A stretch of DNA of 15,959 nucleotides. Origin: Betaproteobacteria bacterium UBA5216. GTDB taxonomy: Bacteria > Pseudomonadota > Gammaproteobacteria > Burkholderiales > SG8-41. Positions 1-6,138 of this stretch are shown piece by piece. Numbering within the stretch: position 1 is the first letter of the stretch; each line of letters opens with the position of its first letter. The notes under the pieces were generated by a model. The model did not search any database and was not told the origin of the DNA. It worked only from the letters and a program-made list of their open reading frames with translations. Position numbers and translations under genes: made by a program. The DNA is taken from positions 1-15,959 of the forward strand of contig DHVE01000105.1 in assembly GCA_002412495.1 (NCBI GenBank), written 5' to 3'.

Positions 1-1197
1 CTGCGCGCCGTTTTCCACCTGCTGGCGCGCAACCGCGAGCGCCTCGTCGTATTGCTCGTTCAAAATCAGCCGCGCAAACGCGCGAGAACCGGTGACGTTG
101 GTACGCTCGCCGACGTTGACGAAGAGCGAACTCTCGTCGATGTTCATTGGCTCCAGACCCGACAAGCGCAGCTTGTGATCGCCCGCCGGTACTGCGCGCG
201 GCGGAAGCACTTGCACCGCCTGCGCGATGGCGCGAATGTGGCCGGGCGTGGTGCCGCAGCAGCCACCCGCGATATTGACGAACCCGGCCTCGGCGAATTC
301 CTTCAGCAGACCCGAGGTAATTGCCGGCGTTTCATCAAAGCCGGTGTCGCTCATCGGGTTGGGCAAACCCGCGTTCGGATACACGCAAATCGCCGCGTCG
401 CAAATTTTCGACAGCTCCGCGATGTATGGCCGCATCAGCGAAGCCCCCAACGCGCAGTTCAGCCCGATGGTAATCGGCTTGGCGTGACGCACGGAATTCC
501 AGAACGCCTCCACCGTTTGGCCCGACAAAATGCGCCCGGAAGCATCGGTCACGGTGCCGGAAATCATCACCGGATAACGTTCGCCGCTTTCCTCGAAAAA
601 CTGGTCGATGGCGAATAGCGCCGCCTTGGCGTTGAGCGTATCGAAAATGGTTTCCACGAGAAACAGATCGACACCGCCCTCGTGCAGCGCCCGCGCCTGT
701 TCGAGATAGGCCGCCACCAGTTCGTCGAAGGTGATGTTGCGCGCGCCGGCATCATTTACATCCGGCGAGATCGACGCGGTTTTCGGCGTGGGGCCAAATG
801 CGCCGGCGGCGAAGCGCGGCTTCTCTGGCGTGGCGTATTTCGCGCAGGCCGCGCGGGCAAGCCGCGCCGACACCACGTTCATCTCGTAGGCCAGCGACTC
901 CATGTGGTAATCGGCCTGGGCGATGCGCTGCGCGCCGAAGGTATTGGTCTCGATAATGTCCGAGCCGGCGTCGAGATATTGCTCGTGGATTTGCTGAATG
1001 ATGTGCGGCTGCGTAAGCACCAGCAACTCGTTATTGCCCTTCACATCGTGCGCGAAGTCGGCAAAGCGCGTGCCGCGATAAGCTTTTTCATCCAGCTTGT
1101 GTTGCTGAATCATGGTGCCCATCGCGCCATCGAGCACCAGAATCCGCGTGGCCAGCGCCTGTTGCAGGGCGCCGAAGCGGTCGTGATTGGCGTTCAT
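1..1197 (-). CDS. metH: Cobalamin-dependent methionine synthase, N-terminal part (cut by window edge)
   Basis: MetH transfers the methyl group of 5-methyltetrahydrofolate to homocysteine through cobalamin, making methionine in the cytoplasm. The window holds the first 399 codons. Residues 1 to about 330 are the homocysteine-binding barrel, with the zinc-ligand cysteines visible as GLNCALGA (C248) and GGCCGTTP (C313, C314). From about residue 355 the pterin-binding domain begins (FVNVGERTNVTGS). Because the frame runs from one domain into the next without a stop, this looks like the long multidomain enzyme rather than the short split homocysteine methyltransferase found in some betaproteobacteria. 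The cobalamin and activation domains would lie beyond the left edge. The ATG at 1197 follows a near-perfect Shine-Dalgarno, AAAGGAGG, with a 5-base gap. An SAH riboswitch precedes it. Confidence 0.97.
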   Translation of the reverse strand, partial: MNANHDRFGALQQALATRILVLDGAMGTMIQQHKLDEKAYRGTRFADFAHDVKGNNELLVLTQPHIIQQIHEQYLDAGSDIIETNTFGAQRIAQADYHMESLAYEMNVVSARLARAACAKYATPEKPRFAAGAFGPTPKTASISPDVNDAGARNITFDELVAAYLEQARALHEGGVDLFLVETIFDTLNAKAALFAIDQFFEESGERYPVMISGTVTDASGRILSGQTVEAFWNSVRHAKPITIGLNCALGASLMRPYIAELSKICDAAICVYPNAGLPNPMSDTGFDETPAITSGLLKEFAEAGFVNIAGGCCGTTPGHIRAIAQAVQVLPPRAVPAGDHKLRLSGLEPMNIDESSLFVNVGERTNVTGSRAFARLILNEQYDEALAVARQQVENGAQ

Positions 1198-1202
1198 CAC
1201 GT

Positions 1203-1210
1203 CCTCCTTT
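1203..1210 (-). promoter_or_regulatory. Strong ribosome binding site of metH
   Basis: AAAGGAGG on the minus strand lies five bases before the metH ATG. It fixes the start codon and is about 18 bases downstream of the riboswitch pseudoknot strand. Confidence 0.85.
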
Positions 1211-1227
1211 CAATTTCGAAAAAAGTT

Positions 1228-1336
1228 CGTGAGCGCGGTTGCAAGAGAGTCTGCCGAGCCTGGCGGGCTGTAGACACCCGATTGGTACTTTTTGGTACCA
1301 GCCAGTATCAGCGCCCGTCGCAACGCTCCTCGGCAA
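1228..1336 (-). ncRNA. S-adenosylhomocysteine (SAH) riboswitch in the metH leader
   Basis: Read on the minus strand, the leader starts with GCCGAGGAGCGTTGCGACGG (1334-1315), later has CCAGGCTCGGC (1263-1253), and ends with GCAACCGCGCTCAC (1242-1229). These are the hallmarks of the SAH riboswitch as I remember it: a P1 helix GCCGAG/CTCGGC, the conserved GAGGAGCG and CCAGGCTCGG blocks, and a 3' strand ending CGCTCAC that pairs with GAGCG to make the pseudoknot. Between them is a variable arm capped by GGTAC/GTACC. In known cases SAH binding raises expression of genes that clear SAH or regenerate methionine (ahcY, metH), which fits the gene downstream. A run of six U follows at 1224-1219. Whether control is by termination or by ribosome access cannot be decided by eye. 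Confidence 0.9.
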
Positions 1337-1343
1337 GAGTTGC

Positions 1344-1349
1344 AGTATA
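1344..1349 (-). promoter_or_regulatory. Candidate -10 box of the metH promoter
   Basis: TATACT on the minus strand matches the sigma-70 -10 consensus at 5 of 6 positions. It would start transcription near 1337, just ahead of riboswitch helix P1. I see no good -35 hexamer at 16-18 bases, so the call rests on the -10 box and its position. Confidence 0.55.
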
Positions 1350-1403
1350 CCAGAGCCGCGGGCGCGCTTGTGATCGAGTGCTACCCGGCCAGCGCCCTGC
1401 CCC

Positions 1404-1409
1404 TATAAT
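1404..1409 (+). promoter_or_regulatory. Consensus -10 box of the rhodanese gene
   Basis: TATAAT is a perfect sigma-70 -10 hexamer. It would start transcription near 1416, giving a leader of about 23 bases before the ATG at 1439. The -35 region at the right distance (around 1381-1386) is poor, so the promoter may be weak or activator-dependent. Confidence 0.55.
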
Positions 1410-1423
1410 GCGGTTTACCGCAT
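1408..1423. promoter_or_regulatory. Perfect 16-bp inverted repeat at the rhodanese transcription start
   Basis: ATGCGGT-TT-ACCGCAT has 7-bp arms around a 2-bp centre. It overlaps the last two bases of the TATAAT box and the predicted start point. That is where a repressor dimer would sit. A 2-base centre is too tight for a good RNA hairpin, which favours a DNA site. No regulator gene is adjacent. Confidence 0.4.
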
Positions 1424-1438
1424 AGCGAGTATCCAGCC

Positions 1439-1825
1439 ATGCAACACCTCGAACCCAAAGCCGCCCACGAACTACTGAAGGCCAATCCCGACGCAATTTT
1501 TATCGATTGCCGCAGCGAAATGGAATATTTTTTCGTCGGCCACCCGCTGGGCGCCATACACGTGGCGTGGAGCGACGGCCCCAACTGGGAGATCAACCCA
1601 CAGTTTGTTTCACACGTAAAAAAGGCCGCGGCCGTCGATCGCCCCATTGTGCTGATTTGCCGAAGTGGCAATCGCTCAATCGATGCCGGCCGGGCACTGG
1701 AAGAAGCAGGATTCACCCAAATCTATAACGTGCTGCACGGCTTTGAAGGCGAACTCGGCGAAAACCATCACCGCAATGAAAAAACCGGCTGGCGGCACGA
1801 TGGGTTGCCGTGGGAGCAGTGCTGA
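1439..1825 (+). CDS. Single-domain rhodanese-like sulfurtransferase
   Basis: This 128-residue cytoplasmic protein has one complete rhodanese fold. Residues 19-28 carry the early conserved IDCRSEMEY block. The active-site loop CRSGNRS is at 74-80, with the catalytic Cys74 that would carry a persulfide, followed by ALEEAGF and YNVLHGFEGE typical of the family. It ends GLPWEQC, giving a second cysteine at the very C-terminus. Such proteins move sulfane sulfur to acceptors such as cyanide, thiols or biosynthetic partners; the true substrate here is unknown. There is no signal peptide. The ATG at 1439 is kept because the protein then has the normal length and sits about 23 bases after the predicted transcription start, although the Shine-Dalgarno is weak. 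The gene stands alone, divergent from metH and convergent with the VIT1-type gene. Confidence 0.9.
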   Translation: MQHLEPKAAHELLKANPDAIFIDCRSEMEYFFVGHPLGAIHVAWSDGPNWEINPQFVSHVKKAAAVDRPIVLICRSGNRSIDAGRALEEAGFTQIYNVLHGFEGELGENHHRNEKTGWRHDGLPWEQC

Positions 1826-1891
1826 TTTTTGCGTGAACGACGGAGCGGGGGCGCGAGGAGTGAGGCGTTACGTGTTGGACGCATCCGTGCC

Positions 1892-2926
1892 TTAGGTCAA
1901 CGTGACACCCAACCCTTTTCCAATCAGATAAGTCACGGCACCTGCGGCCACACCAATGCCGAGCATGCGCGTGCCGCTCCACCACGCATTGCGCCCGGTG
2001 AACAACGATAACGTCGCGCCCACGCCGAACAGTGCCAGCGCCGTCAGCGTAATCGCGATCACCAGGCTCTGCGGGCCGCTGGCCACCAAAAACGGCAGCA
2101 ACGGAATCGATGCGCCCGCCGCAAACGCCGAGAACGAAAACAACGCCGCACCCCACGGCGAACCTAGATCTTCGGGATTCAGTCCCAGTTCTTCGCGCGC
2201 CAGCGTGTCGAGCGCCTGAGCTGGATCCGCGGTGAGTTGCGTCGCGAGCCGCATTGCGTCCTCGCGCGGCAGGCCGCGCGCCTGATAAATCAGCGCGAGT
2301 TCCTCGGTTTCTTCTTCCGGATAATGATCGAGTTCTTCTTTTTCCAGACCGATTTGATACTCGAACATCTCGCGCTGCGAACGTACCGATACATACTCAC
2401 CCGCCGCCATCGAAAACGCGCCGGCGATCAGCCCCGCCGCGCCGGACAGCAGCAGCAGTGCATTGCTGGAGGTGGCACCGGCCATGCCCATGATCAAGCT
2501 GGCATTGGAAATCAGCCCGTCATTCACACCGAACACCGCCGCGCGCAGATTGCCGCCACTGCCCATGCCGCGATGCCTTTTGCCCATTTCGCCGCCTGGC
2601 GCCTGCGTGGCGTGCCCATGGATCGCATGCGTGTAGAGCGACATGCCGCGCACCTTCATCGCCGACAAGACAGTGCGCATGGGCCGCGCGCCGAAGCGCC
2701 GCACCAGCGCCGCCACCACGTGGGTGCGCAAGTCGGGCGTGTACTGCGCTGGCACTGTATGCCCCGCGTCGTGCGCGAGTTTTCCCCAAATGGCTGCCTG
2801 CTTTTCCGCCTCGCCCGCCAGTTCGATGAACAAGGACGCGCGCGGTGTGCCGGCCTCAACCCGAGCCACGACCCGGTACAGGTACGCCGCCTGCATTTCT
2901 TCGCGCCAGCCTGACAATTCACTCAT
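1892..2926 (-). CDS. VIT1/CCC1-family metal transporter with N-terminal ferritin-like segment
   Basis: The 344-residue protein has two parts. Residues 1 to about 115 resemble the ferritin-like domain fused to CCC1 proteins: two helices rich in Glu (REEMQ around 8-12, ELAGEAEKQA at 35-44). Residues about 125-344 are a VIT1/CCC1 transporter: AVFGVNDGLISN (130-141), a second helix near 156-178, an acidic cytoplasmic stretch (EKEELDHYPEEETEEL, 195-210), and three more membrane helices to the end. Family members export Fe2+ or Mn2+ from the cytoplasm, and the ferritin-like part may sense or hand over iron. The ATG at 2926 is chosen over one eleven codons upstream because it has GGGGAGG seven bases before it and because its first 8 bases overlap the end of the exporter gene, implying translational coupling. 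Metal specificity is not readable from sequence. Confidence 0.88.
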   Translation of the reverse strand: MSELSGWREEMQAAYLYRVVARVEAGTPRASLFIELAGEAEKQAAIWGKLAHDAGHTVPAQYTPDLRTHVVAALVRRFGARPMRTVLSAMKVRGMSLYTHAIHGHATQAPGGEMGKRHRGMGSGGNLRAAVFGVNDGLISNASLIMGMAGATSSNALLLLSGAAGLIAGAFSMAAGEYVSVRSQREMFEYQIGLEKEELDHYPEEETEELALIYQARGLPREDAMRLATQLTADPAQALDTLAREELGLNPEDLGSPWGAALFSFSAFAAGASIPLLPFLVASGPQSLVIAITLTALALFGVGATLSLFTGRNAWWSGTRMLGIGVAAGAVTYLIGKGLGVTLT

Positions 2927-4130
2927 GCGTGCCTCCCCGCTGAAAAACCATACGTACATACGTCAGCCACAATACCATTGCCGCCAACGCAAACAGCAGC
3001 CCGCCAAATGCCAGGGCCGCGGCGGATGCGGCAAACAGCGGAGACGCAATCGCCGCGACGAATGCGGCCACCATGGACTGCACGCAGCTCTGCAACGAGG
3101 CCGCCATGCCGCGATTATGCGGAAATAAGTCGAGCAACATCAGCGTCAGTGACGGCATCGCCAGTGACATGCCGGTGGCGACGATCACTTGATGCACCAC
3201 AGACCACGGCAATTGCGGTGAAAACCATAGATAAAACAAGTTGTTATACGCAGCACCCGCAAACATGAGGACGAATGCCAGCCACACTGTGCGGCGCGGC
3301 GAGAGCGTGCCCGCGAGCCGCCCCGACAAATAAGCGCCGAGCATCATGCCGATCACACCCGCCAGGAACAGCCACGCAAAATCATGCGCGGTAAGCCCAA
3401 GGTGGCGATAAATAAACGCCGGCGCCGACAAAACATAGAGAAAAAATCCCGCGAAACCAAGCGAACTGGTCCCAGCCAGTAGCAGAAAACGTGGATTGAA
3501 CGCCACCAGGCGATACGCCGCGAGCAAAGGCGCGGGCGCAAAGCGTTGGCGCGCCGACTGCGGATGCGTCTCCGGCAGATAGCAATAACACGCCGCGAAT
3601 AACACGGCGCCGAACAGCGCGAGAAACCAGAAATTCGCGCGCCAGCCGAACGAGGTTTGCAACCAGCCGCCAATGACCGGCGCAATCGCTGGCGCCATAG
3701 AAAACATCAGCATCACCCGCGACAGCAGACGCTGCGCCTCCACGCCCTGATACGCATCGCGCACCACCGCGCGGCTGATGGACGTGCTCGCGCCCGCCAC
3801 CAATCCCTGCATCGCGCGGCAGATTAGCAGCATCGTCATGCTCGTCGCCAGCGCGCAACCTATCGATGCGAGCATAAAACCGCCCACGCCGATCAGGATT
3901 ACCGGTCGCCGCCCGAACGCATCCGACAACGCGCCGTGAAACAGCATCATCACCGCAAACGGAATCAGATACGCGGTGAGGGACTGCTGCATCAACACCT
4001 CCGTCGTGCCCATTTCCAATGCCATCGCCGGAAACGACGGCAAATAGGTATCAATGGCAAACGGCCCCAGCGTCGCGAGTCCGGCGATCAAAAACGGCAG
4101 AAGAGGGCGATGGCGGATTTCGGCGGGCAA
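2919..4130 (-). CDS. Bcr/CflA-family multidrug efflux transporter (MFS)
   Basis: A 403-residue inner-membrane protein with twelve hydrophobic segments. Near the N-terminus PFAIDTYLPSFP is characteristic of the Bcr/CflA (drug:H+ antiporter-1) group. The loop after helix 2 carries the MFS motif A, GALSDAFGRRP, and helix 5 contains the antiporter motif APAIAPVIGGWL. It would export small toxic compounds using the proton gradient; the substrate is unknown. The start is a TTG at 4130: an in-frame TGA lies five codons upstream and no ATG or GTG comes between, and this start gives the normal family length. The Shine-Dalgarno is poor. Its stop overlaps the metal transporter gene by 8 bases, so the two are co-translated, which suggests a shared stress or metal-related role. 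Confidence 0.9.
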   Translation of the reverse strand: MPAEIRHRPLLPFLIAGLATLGPFAIDTYLPSFPAMALEMGTTEVLMQQSLTAYLIPFAVMMLFHGALSDAFGRRPVILIGVGGFMLASIGCALATSMTMLLICRAMQGLVAGASTSISRAVVRDAYQGVEAQRLLSRVMLMFSMAPAIAPVIGGWLQTSFGWRANFWFLALFGAVLFAACYCYLPETHPQSARQRFAPAPLLAAYRLVAFNPRFLLLAGTSSLGFAGFFLYVLSAPAFIYRHLGLTAHDFAWLFLAGVIGMMLGAYLSGRLAGTLSPRRTVWLAFVLMFAGAAYNNLFYLWFSPQLPWSVVHQVIVATGMSLAMPSLTLMLLDLFPHNRGMAASLQSCVQSMVAAFVAAIASPLFAASAAALAFGGLLFALAAMVLWLTYVRMVFQRGGTHE

Positions 4131-4159
4131 CGGGAGTGGCGCTCAAGGAGAAACATGGA

Positions 4160-4279
4160 ATGCAGCCATTGTACCCCGCGCTGCGTTTCAACCTGGAGGT
4201 GTCGCGCGGATCGCGGTTGAACCGGCGTGCCGTCAGCGATACCCTGATGGCAGGCACACCCCAAAAGCCCGTGTCATGA
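4160..4279 (+). CDS. Possible small protein, 39 codons, coupled to next gene
   Basis: I do not recognise this peptide. It begins MQPLYPALRFNLEV, is basic in the middle (RGSRLNRRAV) and has no membrane segment or cysteine. Support for translation: AAGGAG at 4145-4150 is nine bases before the ATG, the stop TGA overlaps the ATG of the following gene as ATGA, and third codon positions are mostly G or C like the neighbours. Another ATG at 4155 in a different frame is only four bases from the same Shine-Dalgarno and gives just 21 codons. It may be a coupling leader for the membrane protein rather than a functional product. Against it: the divergent exporter's -10 box lies within it. Confidence 0.4.
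   Translation: MQPLYPALRFNLEVSRGSRLNRRAVSDTLMAGTPQKPVS
4168..4173 (-). promoter_or_regulatory. Candidate -10 box for the MFS/VIT1 operon
   Basis: TACAAT on the minus strand matches the -10 consensus at 5 of 6 positions and would start transcription about 30 bases before the TTG start of the exporter. The only TTGA-like hexamer upstream is too close (12-base spacer), so the -35 is unconvincing. It lies inside the possible small plus-strand ORF. Confidence 0.35.
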
Positions 4280-4698
4280 ACCTTCCCGACCACATCCGCA
4301 AGCGCGGCTTCCGACGCTGGCACGAGCGCCAACTCATTGAAGCGCATGCCAGTCTCGTGACCGCGTTTCTGAGCGTGATCGTGGTGGCGGTATGTCTGGA
4401 TCAATTCCAGTGGCGCGACGCGGGCGCGAAGCCATGGATCATGCTGGTGCTGATCATGGCCAGCATCGTGCTTTGCTTTAAAACCGTCACCTTCTATTTC
4501 AAGATGCTTTTTCGCGCGGAGCATTTTGCCCAGCAGGCCACTTGCGGTTCGTGCAAGACGTATGGCGTGATTGAGGTGCTCGCGCCAGCCACGCGGGATG
4601 CGTACGACGATGCCTTCGCGGCAAGTGGTATTTGTGAGGTCGCGCCTGGCGACAGAGCTCCCATAGTGCTCGTTGGGCTGCCAAGCCCAACCCAGTGA
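4276..4698 (+). CDS. Two-helix membrane protein with CxxC knuckle, C-terminus probably frameshifted
   Basis: The reading frame gives 140 residues: a basic N-terminus (MNLPDHIRKRGFRRWHERQ), two hydrophobic segments at about 26-42 and 54-72, then CGSC at 90-93. I recall similar uncharacterised Burkholderiales proteins that end in a zinc ribbon with a second CxxC followed by a Trp. Here the present frame lacks that second pair and ends in an unrelated stretch that runs through a hairpin element. Another frame (codons from 4581) reads GCVRRCLRGKWYL and stops at 4635-4637, which looks like a damaged version of the expected ending. I therefore suspect an indel between about 4560 and 4625. The function is unknown. 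The start overlaps the preceding small ORF's stop (ATGA). Confidence 0.6.
   Translation: MNLPDHIRKRGFRRWHERQLIEAHASLVTAFLSVIVVAVCLDQFQWRDAGAKPWIMLVLIMASIVLCFKTVTFYFKMLFRAEHFAQQATCGSCKTYGVIEVLAPATRDAYDDAFAASGICEVAPGDRAPIVLVGLPSPTQ
4672..4691. repeat. 8-bp perfect stem-loop between convergent genes
   Basis: GTTGGGCT-GCCA-AGCCCAAC is a perfect 8-bp stem with a 4-base loop. It has no U-run on either side, so it is a weak terminator at best. It resembles the GTTGGGC/GCCCAAC palindromes common between genes in beta- and gammaproteobacteria, by memory only. Confidence 0.55.
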
Positions 4699-4721
4699 TG
4701 TGTGCGCGGCAAATGTTCGCT

Positions 4722-4771
4722 GTAGGTCAATCGGCGCGATTGATGCAGATCGCGATGCACCGGCGCCCTAC
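4722..4771. repeat. Folded intergenic element with outer GTAGG/CCTAC stem
   Basis: Outer arms GTAGG (4722-4726) and CCTAC (4767-4771) enclose a 6-bp hairpin TCAATC-GGCGC-GATTGA (4727-4743) and a smaller TGCA...TGCA pair (4744-4759). The right arm contains the stop codon of the fumarylacetoacetase gene. The layout is like a REP-type repeat or a two-way 3' end stabiliser for the convergent transcripts. Only one copy is in the window. Confidence 0.45.
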
Positions 4772-6093
4772 GATTTGCCCGCCACCATCCGCGCGCAACA
4801 ATCCCCAAACCCTATGCCCACAAACCCCTCGCGCCGACCGTGCGCGCGCAAATAAATATCATCCCCGTCCTGCACCCAGCGGCGTATCTCGCCCGAGGCC
4901 AGCGTTATGTCCTTGGTGCCATCAAACGACAGCTCCGCGATGCTGCCGTAGTTTTCCGGCGTGGGGCCGCTGATGGTACCGGAGCCGAAGATATCGCCCG
5001 GTTCGAGGTTGCAGCCGCCACAGGTGTGATGCGCGACCATCTGCGCCACGGTCCAGTAAAGGTGTTTGGTGTTGCTCATCGAGATGCGTTGCGGGGGCAT
5101 GCCGCGGCCACGCATGGTTTCGGTGTGAATCAGCACTTCGATTTCGAGATCATACTGGCCTTCGCGCTGATCGGTGTCGTCCCACAGATACGGCAACGGC
5201 TTCGGATCGCCGTCGGGCCGCGCGGGTTGCGCCGTGCGAAACGGTGCGAGCGCTTCGGGCGTGACGATCCACGGCGAAATGGTGGTGCCGAAATTCTTCG
5301 ACAAAAACGGCCCCAGCGGCGCGGACTCCCAGCGCTGGATGTCGCGCGCCGACCAGTCGTTCAACATGCAATGACCATAGATATGGTCACCGGCTTTACC
5401 GACAGGAATCGGCTCGCCCCATTCGTTGCCGTTGCCCACCCAGATGCCGAATTCGAGTTCGAAATCCATTTTCAGACATGGCCCGAAGGTCGGCAGCTTG
5501 TCGCCGTCCACCACGCGCTGACCATTGGGGCGGCGCACCGGCACGCCGGTGGGTCGCACGGTGGAGGCGCGACTGTGATACGCCACCGGCACGTATTTGT
5601 AGTTGGGGCTCAGCGGCGGCACGGTGCCGCGGCGCTTGCCGCCATTTTCCGCATGGGTGATACCAGCATAAAAATCGGTGAAGGCGCCGATCATGGCGGG
5701 CAGGTACAGCGCACAATCCGCCGCCTTGTGCAACAGCGTTGCCGCGAGCGGCTGTGCACGTCTGGATTCGGCGGTGCCTTCGGCCAGCAACGCCGACACC
5801 TGCCTGCGCAACGCGGCGCGCGGGCCGGCGCCGAGCGCCATCAATTCATTCAGCGTGGTGGCGCTGGCGGCGCGCGCGGCTTTTTCGGCGTCGCCGGTAA
5901 ACAGCTTTGCATCGCACGCGGCCTTCAAGTCGAATATGTCGTTACCGATGGCTACGCCGCCTCGCGGCGTGTCGCCGCGGCTGCTGAACACACCGAGCGG
6001 CAAATTCTGGATCGGGAATTCGCTGTGTGCATTCGCGCTGGCGACCCAGCTCTTGCGCTGGGCATCGTGGGTTTCATCGAGTGGGATGGGCAT
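4768..6093 (-). CDS. fahA: Fumarylacetoacetase
   Basis: Hydrolyses fumarylacetoacetate to fumarate and acetoacetate, the last step of tyrosine/homogentisate breakdown, in the cytoplasm. The 441 residues are the family's usual length. Residues 1 to about 125 form the N-terminal SH3-like part (FPIQNLPLGVFS near 26-37). The catalytic part shows the metal and active-site motifs: DFYAGITHAENGG with Asp140 and His147, MDFELEFGIWVG with Glu212 and Glu214, and LNDWSARDIQ with Asp246. The ATG at 6093 has AAGGAT six bases upstream. The preceding gene ends 45 bases earlier, so the two are probably co-transcribed. Homogentisate dioxygenase, its frequent partner, is not adjacent. The symbol follows common usage; fah and hmgB are also used. 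Confidence 0.95.
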   Translation of the reverse strand: MPIPLDETHDAQRKSWVASANAHSEFPIQNLPLGVFSSRGDTPRGGVAIGNDIFDLKAACDAKLFTGDAEKAARAASATTLNELMALGAGPRAALRRQVSALLAEGTAESRRAQPLAATLLHKAADCALYLPAMIGAFTDFYAGITHAENGGKRRGTVPPLSPNYKYVPVAYHSRASTVRPTGVPVRRPNGQRVVDGDKLPTFGPCLKMDFELEFGIWVGNGNEWGEPIPVGKAGDHIYGHCMLNDWSARDIQRWESAPLGPFLSKNFGTTISPWIVTPEALAPFRTAQPARPDGDPKPLPYLWDDTDQREGQYDLEIEVLIHTETMRGRGMPPQRISMSNTKHLYWTVAQMVAHHTCGGCNLEPGDIFGSGTISGPTPENYGSIAELSFDGTKDITLASGEIRRWVQDGDDIYLRAHGRREGFVGIGFGDCCARMVAGKS

Positions 6094-6138
6094 GATTATC
6101 CTTGCATGAAAAATTCTTAACTACATGTTTTTATTGAA

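Noticed and set aside
682..1425. 247-codon plus-strand ORF opposite metH and its leader
   Set aside because: It runs through the metH coding strand and the riboswitch and has no family signature.
1826..1891. GGCGCGAGGAGTGAGGCGTT stretch between rhodanese and VIT1 genes as a repeat or terminator
   Set aside because: Only short GAGG/GTGAGG similarities are present; there is no stem of useful length and no second copy in the window.
4155..4220. 21-codon Cys-rich ORF (MECSHCTPRC) after the AAGGAG
   Set aside because: The ATG is only four bases from the Shine-Dalgarno, and the 39-codon ORF starting at 4160 has better spacing and a coupling junction.
4840..6120. 426-codon plus-strand ORF opposite fumarylacetoacetase
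   Set aside because: It is the antisense shadow of a clear enzyme gene: it is His- and Arg-rich, has no recognisable motif or ribosome site, and such long shadows are expected in GC-rich DNA.
6094..6138. AT-rich 45-base gap as a separate promoter for fumarylacetoacetase
   Set aside because: It contains TTCAAT and TTAAGA-like hexamers, but none fits both boxes at a proper distance; the gap is short enough for read-through.
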